DNA of 64,000 nucleotides from Prionace glauca. Lineage: Eukaryota > Chordata > Chondrichthyes > Carcharhiniformes > Carcharhinidae. A program made the position numbers and the translations under genes. This document shows, piece after piece, positions 33,842 through 44,054 of this stretch (within the stretch, counting starts at the first letter, position 1; each line of letters starts with the position of its first letter). Below the pieces are notes generated by a model. That model had not been told where the DNA came from and did not search any database. It saw only the letters and a list, made by a program, of their open reading frames with translations. The DNA lies in contig CM075760.1 of assembly GCA_037974335.1 (NCBI GenBank), forward strand, positions 34,295,609 to 34,359,608, given 5' to 3'.

Positions 33842-34130
33842 GCAGCATATTCCTGCCTGATTCCTTACCTAAAGAAAGATGGTAATGCGTTAGAAAATGT
33901 CCAGAGAAGGTTTGCTATGGCATTACCAGGTATGAGCGGGTTTTCTGAATGAGCAGAAGGGTACTGATGCTGGATTTGTATCTACTGAATTTCGAACATC
34001 GAGAGATAACTTTCTTGAAGCCTTAAAACCCAAAGGGGTATTAATGGTGTGGATGTGGAACGGATATTTCCTCTTCCTCGTATTGTACCTGTACCAGATA
34101 TTTCTAGGTCTTTTTCTTTCTCAGGCTATG
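33842..34130 (+). mobile_element. Old LINE fragment interrupted by the next LINE
   Basis: Traces of ENVQRRFAMALPG and NGVDVERIFP, both matching CR1/L2 ORF2 C-terminal patterns. The younger CR1 begins directly after it. Confidence 0.5.
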
Positions 34131-35375
34131 TATCTATGAGGATGTGTCTAGGGCAGTGGATAGAGGAGAGCCGGTGGATGTGGTCTTTCTGGATTTTCAG
34201 AAAGCGTTTCACAAGAGGTTATTGCAGAAGGTCAGGGGACATGGAGTTGGAGGTAGGGTGTTAGCGTGGATAGAGGATTGGTTGTCAAATAGGAGGCAGA
34301 GAGTGGGGGTTAATGGGTGCTATTCGGATTGGCGGTTGGTGACTAGTGGGGTGCCCCAGGGGTCGGTGCTGGGGCCTCAGCTATTTACCATTTATATAGA
34401 TGATCTGGAGGAGGGAACCGAGTGCAGGGTGTCGAAATTTGCTGATGACACCAAGATTGGGGGAAAGGCAAATTGTGAGGAGGGTGTGGAGAGTCTGCAG
34501 AAGGATCTAGATAGGCTGGGCGAATGGGCCAGGAAATGGCAAATGGAATTTAATGTTGGCAAGTGTGAGGTGGTCCACTTTGGTAGGAGGAATGGTAGGA
34601 AGGACTATTACTTACGTGGCGAAAAACTGCAGCAGGCGACGGTGCAGAGGGACCTCGGGGTCCTTGTGCATGAGTCGCAAAAACCCAGCTTGCAGGTGCA
34701 GCAGGTGGTCAGGAAGGCGAATGGGATGCTGGCCTTCATAGCGAGGGGGATTGAATATAAAAGTAGGGAGGTCTTGCTGCAGCTGTATAGGGCATTGGTG
34801 AGGCCGCAGCTGGAGTACTGTGTGCAGTTTTGGGCGCCGCACCTGCGCAAGGATATTTTGGCCCTGGAGGGAGTGCAGGGTTTACTAGGCTGATACCGGA
34901 GTTGAGGGGATTGAGCTATGAGGAGAGGCTGAATAAACTAGGCTTGTACTCGTTAGAGTTTGGAAGAATGAGGGGAGATCTCATTGAGACGTACAAGATG
35001 ATGAATGGGATGGATAGGATAGAGGTGGAGAGACTCTTCCCGCTCAAAAAAGACAGTAGGACTAGGGGGCACAGCCTCAAGATAAAGGGGACGCGGTTTA
35101 GAACAGAGTTGAGGAGGAACTTCTTCCCTCAAAGGGTGGTGAATCTCTGGAATTCTCTGCCCGTTGAAGTGGTGGAGGCTGCCTCGCTAAATATTTTTAA
35201 GAAACGGGTTGATGGGTTTTTGATAACAGAAGGGATTAAGGGTTATGGGGAGAGGGTGGGAAGGTGGAGCTGAGCCACGACAGATCAGCCATGATCTTAT
35301 TGAATGGCGGGACAGGCTCGAACGGCTAGATGGCCTACTCCTGCTCCTATTTCTTATGTTCTTATGTTCTTATAT
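34131..35375 (+). mobile_element. CR1-clade LINE, 5'-truncated, young
   Basis: ORF2 from palm to C-terminus: [49 protein letters not shown] (catalytic FADD kept), [40 protein letters not shown] frameshift near 34880 separates this from GFTRLIPELRGLSYEERLNK and the rest. A 12-bp deletion removes the NKVP of the 63-kb copy. The 3' UTR ends in repeated ttcttatg. It lies 250 bp upstream of the V9 leader. Confidence 0.9.
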
Positions 35376-35625
35376 ATGTCTGGGCTCTTTGTTCTGCGTC
35401 TTTTACCATGTGGTTGCACTGTCCACGGGAGGGCGCTCTCTGATCACTTACCAAACATCACAATCGCCTTCTGCAGTGAGTGACTTTTTGCAGATAAAGA
35501 AATGGGCGAGGAAAATAAATCGCAGCCAATCGCATCACACCTTGCTAACGCTTTCAATTTCTCAAATTCTAGGTCCCGTTCAGACAGAGATCACTCTCCC
35601 TAATTCTGGAGCTCAGATTGGAACC

Positions 35626-36098
35626 ATGGCGGTGAAAATGTTCCTCACCCTGGTTATTGCTCTGATCCCAGGTCAGTGATTCTGATCATATATTGTAAAG
35701 TATATTTCAACCGTTGTACAATTTCCCTTTCCCAGCCCTCTGTGACTGTTGTCTCCTAACCCGCTTTGTATCCGATATTTATTTTCAGAGATGAACTATG
35801 GAGACTCAGTTTCCCAGTCAAAACCAAGAGTTGGAGCAGCAGAGGGTGACGATTCAGCAATACCCTGCAGTTACTCACTATCGAGTTCAGCTACACAACA
35901 TTACCTGTTCTGGTATCGCCAGTATCCACACCGAGCTCCTCAGTATCTGCTCAGTGCCGATAGTTATGGGTTTAACGAGACGGCTCCCGGCTTTGAGCAT
36001 TTCAGCGGGAATCTGAACAAGACACAAAGCACTTTTCACTTGTCAATGAAAGGTTTGAAGATGACAGACAGCGCCGTGTATTACTGTGCACTGAGACC
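35626..36098 (+). CDS. TCR V segment V9, leader + V exon
   Basis: Leader 35626-35671 (MAVKMFLTLVIALIP, donor G|GTCAGT) and V exon 35789-36098 after TATTTTCAG, joined to EMNYGDSVSQSKPRVGAAEG. Cysteines near 42 and 115; YLFWYRQYPHRAPQYLLSAD, LNKTQSTFHLSMKGLKMTDS then AVYYCALRP. The FR3 has FEHFSGNLN where neighbours have RFSAxL. Frame open to a consensus heptamer. The nearby LINE leaves only about 250 bp for the promoter, with a CCAAT box near 35526. Likely functional. Confidence 0.92.
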
Positions 36099-36137
36099 CA
36101 CAGTGAATGAGGCTCCCATGGGCCTCATACAAAAACT
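36099..36137 (+). promoter_or_regulatory. 23-RSS of V9
   Basis: CACAGTG (36099-36105), 23 bp, ACAAAAACT (36129-36137). Confidence 0.93.
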
Positions 36138-36314
36138 AAAGCAGGTCGATAATCAAGTGTTCTGTGTCAGGAAAAAAAAAAGAGTCGGAACTAATCGAAA
36201 ATGCGCAGAAAATGAAGGGGATAATACAACTTAACGATATTCCCCGCAGAGCTCACCCATTATCACTACTGTGAATTGTCACACTTGGCGATCATATTAT
36301 TCCCGGATCAAATC

Positions 36315-36521
36315 CAATCATAGAACATAGAACACTACAGCACAAACAGGCCCTCCGGCCCACAAGTTGCGCCGATCATATCCATACCTACCAGGCCTAT
36401 CTATAACTCTCAATCCCATTAAATCTTACGTACTCATCCAGAAGTCTCTTAAAAGACCCCAGCGAGTTCGCCTCTACCATCACCGACGACAACCGATTCC
36501 ACTCACTCACCACCCTCTGAG
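36315..36521 (-). mobile_element. CR1-type LINE 3' end
   Basis: catagaacatagaacactac at the tail, then caggccctccggcccacaag and caccaccctctgagtg. Same subfamily as 29516-30324. Confidence 0.7.
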
Positions 36522-36533
36522 TGAAAAACTCCA

Positions 36534-36747
36534 GCAGGTATTAGTCCAACCGATTTATTTGATAATATTCTCACAAGCTTTCAAGGGGGCTGCCTCTTCG
36601 TCAGGTGAATGGAGAGGCACCTGACGAAGAGGCAGCCCCCTCGAAAGCTTGTGAGAATATTATCAAATAAATCGGTTGGACTAAAACCTGGTGCTGTCAG
36701 ACTTTTTACTGTGTTTACGCCAGTCCAACGCCGGCATACCCACATCA
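36534..36747 (+). mobile_element. Inserted SINE-like element with 73-bp inverted repeat and 12-bp target duplication
   Basis: Arms 36535-36607 and 36618-36690 are reverse complements with two mismatches by my count, separated by 10 bp. The whole insert is flanked by tgaaaaactcca at 36522-36533 and again at 36748-36759. The right arm and its continuation (ctggtgctgtcagac) are the normal element; the left arm is an inverted copy of its 5' part, as expected from inversion during retroposition. Confidence 0.85.
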
Positions 36748-36850
36748 TGAAAAACTCCACACAGGCAGTGGCCCGGGTCTGGAATTGAAGCCGTGTGCCT
36801 GGTACTGTGAGGCAGCAATGCTAACCATTGTGCCATCCTATCGCCCATAA
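36748..36850 (-). mobile_element. SINE 5' part, minus strand
   Basis: aactccacacaggcagtggc and gctaaccattgtgccatcct, the tRNA-derived end in reverse orientation. 36851-37080 holds nothing recognised. Confidence 0.7.
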
Positions 36851-37084
36851 ATGATTAAATCAATTTCACGTTTACCCTGATTTAGGAAAAAAATCCGCCT
36901 TAAGAAAGATTGATGGAGTGAGTTCTGAGGAAAGCGGTTAATGAGGCAGAATAAGTGATTATGTGGGTGAGAGTAGAGAGAGGGCAAGGAATTTAGAAAT
37001 ACGTTTACCGCCAGGGAAGGAATGAGATTGGAAACAACTATATTAAATCATTAACTAACTATGATTGGTTCAGTGGTTACGGGG

Positions 37085-37409
37085 CGGCCTGGTGCCACAG
37101 TGGTGAGCACTGTTGTCTCACAGTGTCAGGCACCGGGATCAATTCCGCTTCGGATCACTTTCTGTATGAAGTTTGCATGTTCTTCCCTTGTTTACGTGGG
37201 TTTCCTTTGAGTGCTCCTGTTCCCTCCCACAATCCAAAGATGTGCAAGTTAGATTGATTGGCCACGCCAAATTGACACTAGTGTCAGGAGATACGCAGAG
37301 TAAAATACACGGGGTTGCTGGACTGGGGCCTGGGCGGAATTGTGGCCGGTGCAAATTCGATGGAACAAATGGCCTCCGTCTGTACTGTAGGGATTTTATG
37401 ATTCGCAGC
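37085..37409 (+). mobile_element. HE1-type SINE, near full length
   Basis: tggtgccacagtggtgagca, gtgtcaggcaccgggatcaa, tccctcccacaatccaaaga, gattggccacgcc and gtagggattttatgattc. Its 3' half is shared with the inverted copy at 40078-40220. Confidence 0.85.
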
Positions 37410-37437
37410 TGACGTCAGCTCAGGGAGGTGAACCAAT
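37410..37437 (+). promoter_or_regulatory. CRE plus CCAAT of V10
   Basis: Perfect TGACGTCA (37410-37417) and CCAAT (37433-37437), 153 bp and 133 bp before the leader ATG. The inverted copy has TGACATCA. Confidence 0.55.
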
Positions 37438-37569
37438 CGCAGCTCTGAGAAACGCCCCCAGTTTCCTAATAATTGAAGCTGCCTTAGATCTGAGTTCACT
37501 CTGTGATATAGGACTCGAGGCAGCAACATATTTTGAACAGTTTCGCTGCTTACTGTCCAATCAGGAACG

Positions 37570-37999
37570 ATGTGTCCCCTGTGTGTTTTGCTGATAATAA
37601 TGGCCATGCTGCCCGGTGAGTCTGACCTCAAATCCTCAGTGTATCATGGTTATATTTGCTCATAGATTTCTTATACATTTTATATTTTATTGCAGGAATC
37701 AATGGCCAAGATTCAGTTTCCCAGCCGCCTGAATTAACGGTTCAGGAAAGATTGAACGTTACAGTGAATTGTAATTACACTACGGAATATGCTTCCCCAA
37801 GTCTTTTCTGGTACGTTCAGTACCCCGGTGAAGCTCCGAGATATTTACTGAAGAGATATGGTGCGGGTAGCGGAGAAACGTCTCCAGATTTCCGAGCCCG
37901 GTTTTCTGCTGATTTGGACAAGGAGAAGAAAACATTTCCTTTAAATATCACCGGGGTCCGTGTCTCTGACTCTGCCGTGTATTACTGTGCGCTGAGCCC
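37570..37999 (+). CDS. TCR V segment V10, leader + V exon
   Basis: Leader 37570-37615 (MCPLCVLLIIMAMLP, donor G|GTGAGT); V exon 37696-37999 after TATTGCAG, GINGQDSVSQPPELTVQERL then NVTVNC. Cysteines near 41 and 113; LFWYVQYPGEAPRYLLKRYG, RARFSADLDKEKKTFPLNIT, VSDSAVYYCALSP. Open frame. Nearly identical in structure to V13 (about 16 residue differences in the V exon by my count), which is its inverted copy. Likely functional. Confidence 0.93.
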
Positions 38000-38038
38000 C
38001 ACACTGTTACAGAGGCACAGTCAGCCCGTACAAAAACC
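38000..38038 (+). promoter_or_regulatory. 23-RSS of V10
   Basis: CACACTG (38000-38006), 23 bp, ACAAAAACC (38030-38038). Confidence 0.92.
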
Positions 38039-38420
38039 TACATTGGCACTCTCACCTCCTCTCACTGAATCATATCTGTGACCTGGATTGTGAACTGTTA
38101 ATATAAGCAAAACAATAGCATAACGAAGGGTTAGCCCGAATGCTCTTTTTCCATGGTGCTGAATAATGTATTTTATATAAATTCCATTTTTATAGCTGTT
38201 TGGAGCAACTCTTGGAATGGAAAACTCTACCGCTATTAACACAACGTTAACCAAAATGCATCTGCGTCCTATCTCAAAGACTAACTCCGGAAAATGGCCA
38301 ACATTTGTCTCCATGCCCTCACTTTGTCAAAGAGAGTGATATCTCCATTCGGTCGTGTAGCTTTTTCCAGTCCAGTTCATTGTTCTGAGAACAGATTCAA
38401 ATAGTTCCTGCTCCTCTCTC

Positions 38421-38428
38421 TGACGTCA
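38421..38428 (+). promoter_or_regulatory. CRE of V11 pseudogene
   Basis: TGACGTCA, 200 bp before the V11 leader ATG; a CCAAT lies near 38528-38532. Confidence 0.45.
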
Positions 38429-38627
38429 TGGATTGGAGAACAAAGACACTCTGAGCTGATTGGATGAAATATAGGACAGAGCAACCGTCAGTTGATTGGA
38501 TGTTTCCTGCTGGCTCTGTCAGGAATGAACCAATCGGCAGTGAGGCCGGATATTACTCAACATCTTCTGAACTCTGAACTAAAAGTTTTAACTCACTGAG
38601 CTCAGATCCAGCACCAACTCTGCCAAG

Positions 38628-39176
38628 ATGCTGTCTGTTAGTTTTTACTCATTCATCATAGCTGCAGCTTTCTTAACTGGTAAGTTCCCAATTTGTACAA
38701 TCCCCAGCATGCTCGAGATACTCAGATAAAAAACTCCCCTTTTAATAGTTTTTCCTGTATTTGTAATGCATTCAATTACCCTGATCACATTTTTATCCCA
38801 ACAAAGTGATGATAAAACGTTAAGTTTGTATTTTTATTCTTTTTTAGGTGTGAGTGGTGCAGTTTCTGTCTCCCAGGGTCCAGTTGTAGCGTTGAAGAAA
38901 AATCGATATCCATGGACTTCAGCTAATCGACCACAGACAGTGCATATTCTTCACAGCTATACCGCCGGACCCGGGTAAAGCCCTCAAATTCTTGACCTCC
39001 ATCCATAACTACGGAGATGATTTCAGAGCAGAAGGCACGGGACTCGGTTTTTTTTTTGCATCTATGAACACTTCGAAAAATGAGAAATTTCACCATCTGT
39101 GAGCTGCCGGACAGCGCGGTGTATTACTGCGGACCGAGAGGCATTGTGAGAGGAACCAGAGACTGGTACAAAAATA
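38628..39176 (+). pseudogene. V segment V11 pseudogene
   Basis: The leader 38628-38679 (MLSVSFYSFIIAAAFLT, donor G|GTAAGT) is intact. The V exon starts at 38848 after TTTTTTAG as GVSGAVSVSQGPVVALKKNR, then diverges: the FR1 cysteine and FR2 tryptophan region are scrambled by indels, with a stop after AGPG. It regains VYYCGPRG near 39120-39140. The RSS has CATTGTG (39142-39148), a spacer of only 19 bp and ACAAAAATA. Related to V5/V14 by leader and promoter. Dead by frame and RSS. Confidence 0.85.
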
Positions 39177-39210
39177 CTGCTGCGGAGTGACGAAGGGAAT
39201 AGCGGGCATG

Positions 39211-39290
39211 CGTTATTTTGTTGTGAAATTACAATTCACTATAACGTTCAATCCTTCCTGGACCATTAATTCAGACGGGTCCTGGGAAAC
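39211..39290 (-). pseudogene. V segment V12: FR1 relic of the V10 family
   Basis: The minus strand reads FR1 (SQDPSELMVQEGLNVIVNCN, then FTTK and a stop), aligning with V10 SQPPELTVQERLNVTVNCNY. Only about 80 bp remain. It sits exactly at the inner edge of inverted arm 2, so a third truncated copy of this family. Confidence 0.8.
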
Positions 39291-39435
39291 TAGAATTTAT
39301 GTAGAATGACACATTGAGCACGATGGAAAGAGAGCATTCGGGCTCACTCTTCGTTATGCTATTGTTTTTCTTATATTAACAGTTCACAATCCAGGTCGCA
39401 AATCTGATTCAGTGAGAGGTGAGAATGCCTGTGTA

Positions 39436-39474
39436 GGTTCTTGCATGGGCTGATTGTGCCTCTGTAACAGTGTG
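39436..39474 (-). promoter_or_regulatory. RSS of V13 with altered nonamer
   Basis: Minus strand CACACTG (39468-39474), 23 bp, GCAAGAACC (39436-39444). The nonamer has two changes from the ACAAAAACC of V10, including one in the central A run. Confidence 0.88.
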
Positions 39475-39908
39475 GGGCTCAGCGCACAGTAATACACGGC
39501 AGAGTCAGAGACACGGACCCCGGTGATAGTTAAAGGAACTGTTTTCTTGTCCTTGTCCAAATCAGCAGAAAACCGGGCTCGGAAACCTGGAGACGTTTCT
39601 CCGCCACCCGTGGCATATCTCTTCAGTAAATATTTCGGAGCTTCCCCGGGATACTGGATGTACCAGAAGAGATTTGGATAAGCATCTTTTGTTGTGTAAT
39701 TACAATTCACTGTAACATTTAATCCTTCCTGAACCGTTAAGTCAGGCGGCTGGGTAACTGAATCTTGGCCATTGATTCCTGCAACAAAGTGTGGAATGTG
39801 TGAGAAATCTAGGAGCAAATATAACCATGATACAGACACTCAGTATTTGAGGTCAGACTCACCGGGCAGCATGGCCATTATTATCAGTAAAACACACAGG
39901 GGACACAT
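39475..39908 (-). CDS. TCR V segment V13, leader + V exon
   Basis: Leader 39863-39908 encodes the same MCPLCVLLIIMAMLP as V10; V exon 39475-39778, GINGQDSVTQPPDLTVQEGL then NVTVNC, LFWYIQYPGEAPKYLLKRYA, RARFSADLDKDKKTVPLTIT, VSDSAVYYCALSP. Cysteines near 41 and 113. The frame is fully open and structure intact, so selection on the protein may be recent or ongoing; however, the weakened nonamer may lower its use. The promoter element is TGACATCA at 40062-40069. Confidence 0.92.
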
Positions 39909-40061
39909 GGTTCCTGACTGGACAGCAAGCAGCGACAATATCTGAAATATGTTGTTGCCCCTAGTTTTATATCACAGAGTGAACTCAGATCAAAGGCAGC
40001 TTCAATTATTAGGAAACTGGGAGGCGTTACTCAGTGCTGCGATTGGCTCATCTCCCTAAGC

Positions 40062-40069
40062 TGACATCA
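40062..40069 (-). promoter_or_regulatory. CRE-like element of V13
   Basis: Plus-strand TGACATCA, at the position of TGACGTCA in V10; 154 bp from the leader ATG. Confidence 0.45.
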
Positions 40070-40215
40070 ATGCGAATCATAAAATCCCTACAGTGCAAAA
40101 GGCGATTCGTCCCATCGAGTTTGCACTGGCCACAATCCCACCCAGGCCCCATTCCTGCAACTCCGTGTATTTACCCTGCGTATCTCCTGACACTAGGGTG
40201 AATTTAGCATGGCCG

Positions 40216-41910
40216 ATGTGGAAACGTTGATTTTCTACACCGATCGACAGCTTGTTCTGCTTTAAAATGAATCGAAAATATTAAGAAACCGAAAGCAACT
40301 TTTGCAGCTCTGGGAAACGTTCCCTCTGCCCAATTTTCATCGAATACACGAATACAATGTGAAGATGTGCCTGCGAAATGTTTATCGTTTTGTAAATTAA
40401 AGGTACCGTGAGAGAAAAGTTGTCGAAAATGTTTTAATATTTGACACGTAGTACGGAGAAAAACAACATAAAGATAAACAAATGAAAAGAGAATAAGTGA
40501 ATCAAAAGCGAAGATCGCGGTCCATATCTAGTTATAGATAGGGAAAAACAGACTGAGATTCAGGAGATAGACAAGAAGAAGTGAAATGATAGCAATGAGG
40601 GAGAAAGCGACGGATGAATAGTGGGGTAGGCAGGGAGAGGAAAGAGGAAGAGACGGGGTCAGGAAGGTAATTAGATGAAGACACGGTGAGGAAACGGGGG
40701 GAAGAACAAATGCAGATAATTTGAGACAGTGCAGATGGAGGAGCGAAGAGAGACAAGCGGACAGAAAACACGAGAGATAGTCGGTGAGAGAAACAAAGGA
40801 AGCAGAGAGAAACGCAATATCCGAAATGGAATTAGGAATCCCAGAAGAAATAAAAATATCTTAATATAACCGAGTAAGTGATAAGAAAAGGTGATTTTCG
40901 GGATCCACTTGTCATTGTGCAGAAGTAGATCAGCAGCAGATCCGCAATGGCATTGGCCCCGCTGCAGTAAATACATAAACATGGTGAGACACCTCCATCT
41001 GGTGGCGATCTGAGGTAAATGACCAATTATGGGAAAACCACCGAATTCTCAACGTTCTGAAGCGGGTCGCTGCACGATTATGTCGCATTATTCTTGCACA
41101 TATGTTTACTATTGTACCGCAGTTAACGTATACATGAGAGATCATCCCACCTTTACTTTAAACCCTGACGATCTTCTTTGTTTAGTGTAAAATCCCAGTC
41201 ATTCTGCTGAAAGACTGTGGAAGGAAACATGAGCACCCGGAGGAAACCCACGCAGACACAGGGAGAATGTGCAAACTCCGCACTGACAGTCACGCAAGAC
41301 TGGAAATGAGCCAGGGTCCCTGACGCTTTGAAGCAGGGAGACCTGCGGAAATTGGATTTTCGACACTCTGCACTTTCGGGAAAACGGGAGAAACGAGTGA
41401 TCCAACCAAATCAGTTGTAGATTGACAGTCAATTAAGCCATATAAGTCGATTTTATATTTATGTACATTATATGTACTTTCATTTATATGCAGTAATATG
41501 TACTCTGTTAGTTACTTTGGAATGCTAGCTAACGAGGAAAAAGAATATCGGAATTAATATTAAGTAGTAAACGTGACAAAAACAAAATAACGAGAAAGAT
41601 AAAAGCAGGAATAATAAAATCAAAGCAATAAGGTCCGTTATTAGCTGGCATGATAACATTTCAGTAACATCATAATGCAACATTCAAAAATAACTATGTT
41701 TTAGAGAATATTCTACTCGGTGGCTTTCCAAGATGTTACGTATAAACACAACAGCATAAAACTACAGTTCACCACTTTCACAGCTGTCAGATGTAAATTA
41801 CAGGAAATAATTTTGCGATGTGACCCTTCACTGCGAACAACAGTACATATAGGACATGCACCTGCAGATAAATTTTAGCTTTCTCTATTTCTGTAACATT
41901 GTCTGCTTTG
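40216..41910. other. Intergenic: purine-rich tract, V-flank repeat copy 2, SINE piece
   Basis: 40500-40850 is A/G-rich. 40890-41130 is related to 15030-15240. 41205-41335 is a minus-strand SINE 5' half (gagcacccggaggaaaccca). 41400-41910 is AT-rich with nothing recognised. Confidence 0.5.
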
Positions 41911-41914
41911 ACGA

Positions 41915-42360
41915 AGAAATTAGGTATAGCTCTTGATGTTTAAAGGGATCTTGGGAGTTTGAGGATGGGGGTTCAGGATTTTGGGCGGCGTTGTGACACA
42001 GTGGTTAGCACTGCTGCCTCACAGCGCCAGGGACCCAGATCCAATTCCCGGCTTGGGTCACACTATGCGTGTCTCCGTCCGTTTGCTCCGGGTGCTCTGG
42101 TTTCCTCCCTCAGTCCAAAGATGTGCTGGTTAGGTGGATTGGCCAAGTTTAATTGCCCCTTAGTGTCAGGGGAACTAGTTAAGGTAAAATTTATGAGGTT
42201 ATGGCAATAGAGTTTGGGTGGGATTGTGGTTGGTGCTGATTCGATGGGCCGAATAGCCCTCCTCTATACTGAAGGTTCTATGATCAGCCATGATCAAAAC
42301 AAATAACAGAACAAGGTCGAAGGACAGATTGGCCGACTCCTGCTTCCGGTTTCCATGTTT
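41915..42360 (+). mobile_element. CR1-type 3' end split by a SINE (41985-42283)
   Basis: LINE 3' UTR pieces (tatagctcttgatgtttaaa gggat before; agccatgatcaaaacaaata and ccgactcctgcttcc after) flank a full-length plus-strand SINE beginning cggcgttgtgacacagtggt and ending ggttctatgat. Confidence 0.65.
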
Positions 42361-42489
42361 TTAATTTGGCAATGTACAACACAGTTGACAGCGATTATTT
42401 AAACCGTTGCATTTCCTGGTCCAACACCACAGTATGACCGATGAAAATATTCACCCACTGTTTCTAATTAATAGCGTTGATCAGAAAAG

Positions 42490-42570
42490 TATGTGTGTTT
42501 GTCTATGTGTGTGTGTGTGTGCGTGTGAGGGAGAGAGAGAGAGAAAGACAGAGAGAGGGGGGGGGGTGAG
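42490..42570. repeat. TG/GA microsatellite
   Basis: tgtgtgtgtgtgtgcgtgtg followed by gagagagagagagaaagaca. A minus-strand SINE tail piece follows at 42740-42790. Confidence 0.8.
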
Positions 42571-42904
42571 GGGTGGGGAGGGCGATTATATCTTTTCATG
42601 TCGAAATATTTTGGTTACTATTGGTCACAAGTATCCAGAAAATAATGGGACTCGCAAATCTCTTCACTCCACGATGAGGGTCAGCGTTAAAACTCCTTCT
42701 GGCAGAGATCCACAACACCTGCAGAATAAATTAATCATATAATCTCTACAGTGCAGAAGGAGACCATTCGGCCATATCCTCTGTGTAAATAATGTTTCAA
42801 ACAACAAAACAGAGGCTGCCCAATAGATCCATTCCCATAGGTTATAAACTTCTTTCAGGTATCCAGAGTCCATTAAGGGCATTAAATCAGTTAAAACGTT
42901 TCTT

Positions 42905-43400
42905 TTTCTCTCGGAACAATATTTGATTTGATTTGATTTATTATTGTCACAAGTATTAATATTCAGTGAAAAATATCGTTTCTTGCGCGCTATAGAGACA
43001 AAACATACCGTTCATAGAGAAGGGAACGAGGGAGTGCAGAATATAATTTTACAGTCACAGCTGGAGTGTAGAGAAACATACACTTCATGGAAGGTAGATT
43101 AATTCAAAAGTCTGATGGTAGCAGGGAAAAAGTTATTCATGAGTCTATTGGTACGTGACCTCAGACTTTTGTATTTTTTCCCGACGGGAAGAAGATGGAA
43201 GAAAGAATGTTCTGGGTTCCTTAATTATGCTGGCTGCTTTGCCGAGGCAGCGGGAAGTGTAGGCAGAGTCAATGGAATGGAGGCTGGTTTGCCTGATGGT
43301 TTGGGTTACATTCACAATCTTTTGTAGTTCCTTGCGTAACAGTTGATTCAAGGGTCCAGCTGCTTCCATCGGGATGAGCATTGATTTCCATGATTCCAGG
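42905..43400 (+). repeat. Dispersed repeat of about 500 bp, family not named
   Basis: ttgcgcgctatagagacaaa, acgtgacctcagacttttgt, tatgctggctgctttgccga and ggcagcgggaagtgtaggca are typical of a middle-repetitive element found across cartilaginous and bony fishes. No intact frame. 43401-44010 shows nothing else. Confidence 0.6.
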
Positions 43401-44015
43401 TTAATATGAGTATTATTTCACTCCACAGGACAATTGGATTATTTCTCTCATAAAAACAATCTGGGCAGCTATTGTGTGAACCTGATGGAAACTGACCGCC
43501 TGTTCAAGGAGAGCGGGTTATTGAGGCACCAAGAGGCTGCTTCCGATCTAAGCCTCAGTTATTAACCTAATCACCGTCACAAAGCTTTACATTAATCTAC
43601 TCGCATTTAAATAATTTAATATAAGTTAAATATTCATTGTCAAAATGGTGCAAATATCTCAAAATTAACAGTACAAGTATTATTCTACAAACACCATTTG
43701 CCAGGGGAGGTTCAGTTTTTCGCTCTATCGCCTGTGAAGCAGATATTTTCACAATCCCAGTCTCACGATGCATTCAGATGCGCCAGTGCAACCGAGGGGA
43801 ATGATGAAATGTGAGACATGCCGGATTTCGGATGAGATGTTTAATTAGGGGCATTGACTACCCTCTCAGATCAGAGTTGCAGATCATAAGGACGCTATTT
43901 CGAAGACGAGCTGTGGAATCTCTCTTGCATCTAAACACACCGTGGAGCATCAAGAAAGGCCAGATAAGTACACTATCATTCACTCAATTGCCCAAATTAC
44001 TCAGTGACGCTTAAG

Positions 44016-44054
44016 AGTTTTTGTACAGGTTCAGCCCAGCTCTGTGTCTCTGTG
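44016..44054 (-). promoter_or_regulatory. 23-RSS of V14
   Basis: Minus strand CACAGAG (44048-44054), 23 bp, ACAAAAACT (44016-44024); same heptamer variant as V5. Confidence 0.9.

Larger units (their letters stand above)
37261..38195 (+). repeat. Inverted duplication, arm 1 (V10)
   Basis: SINE 3' half, promoter, leader, intron, V exon, RSS and about 150 bp of downstream flank are repeated in reverse orientation at 39290-40215. Confidence 0.9.
39290..40215 (-). repeat. Inverted duplication, arm 2 (V13)
   Basis: Reverse copy of 37261-38195 including the SINE 3' half (40078-40215). The 1.1 kb between the arms holds V11 and V12. Confidence 0.9.

Noticed and set aside
41490-41510. GCAGTAATATG resembling reversed YYC
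   Set aside because: No framework sequence or RSS around it.
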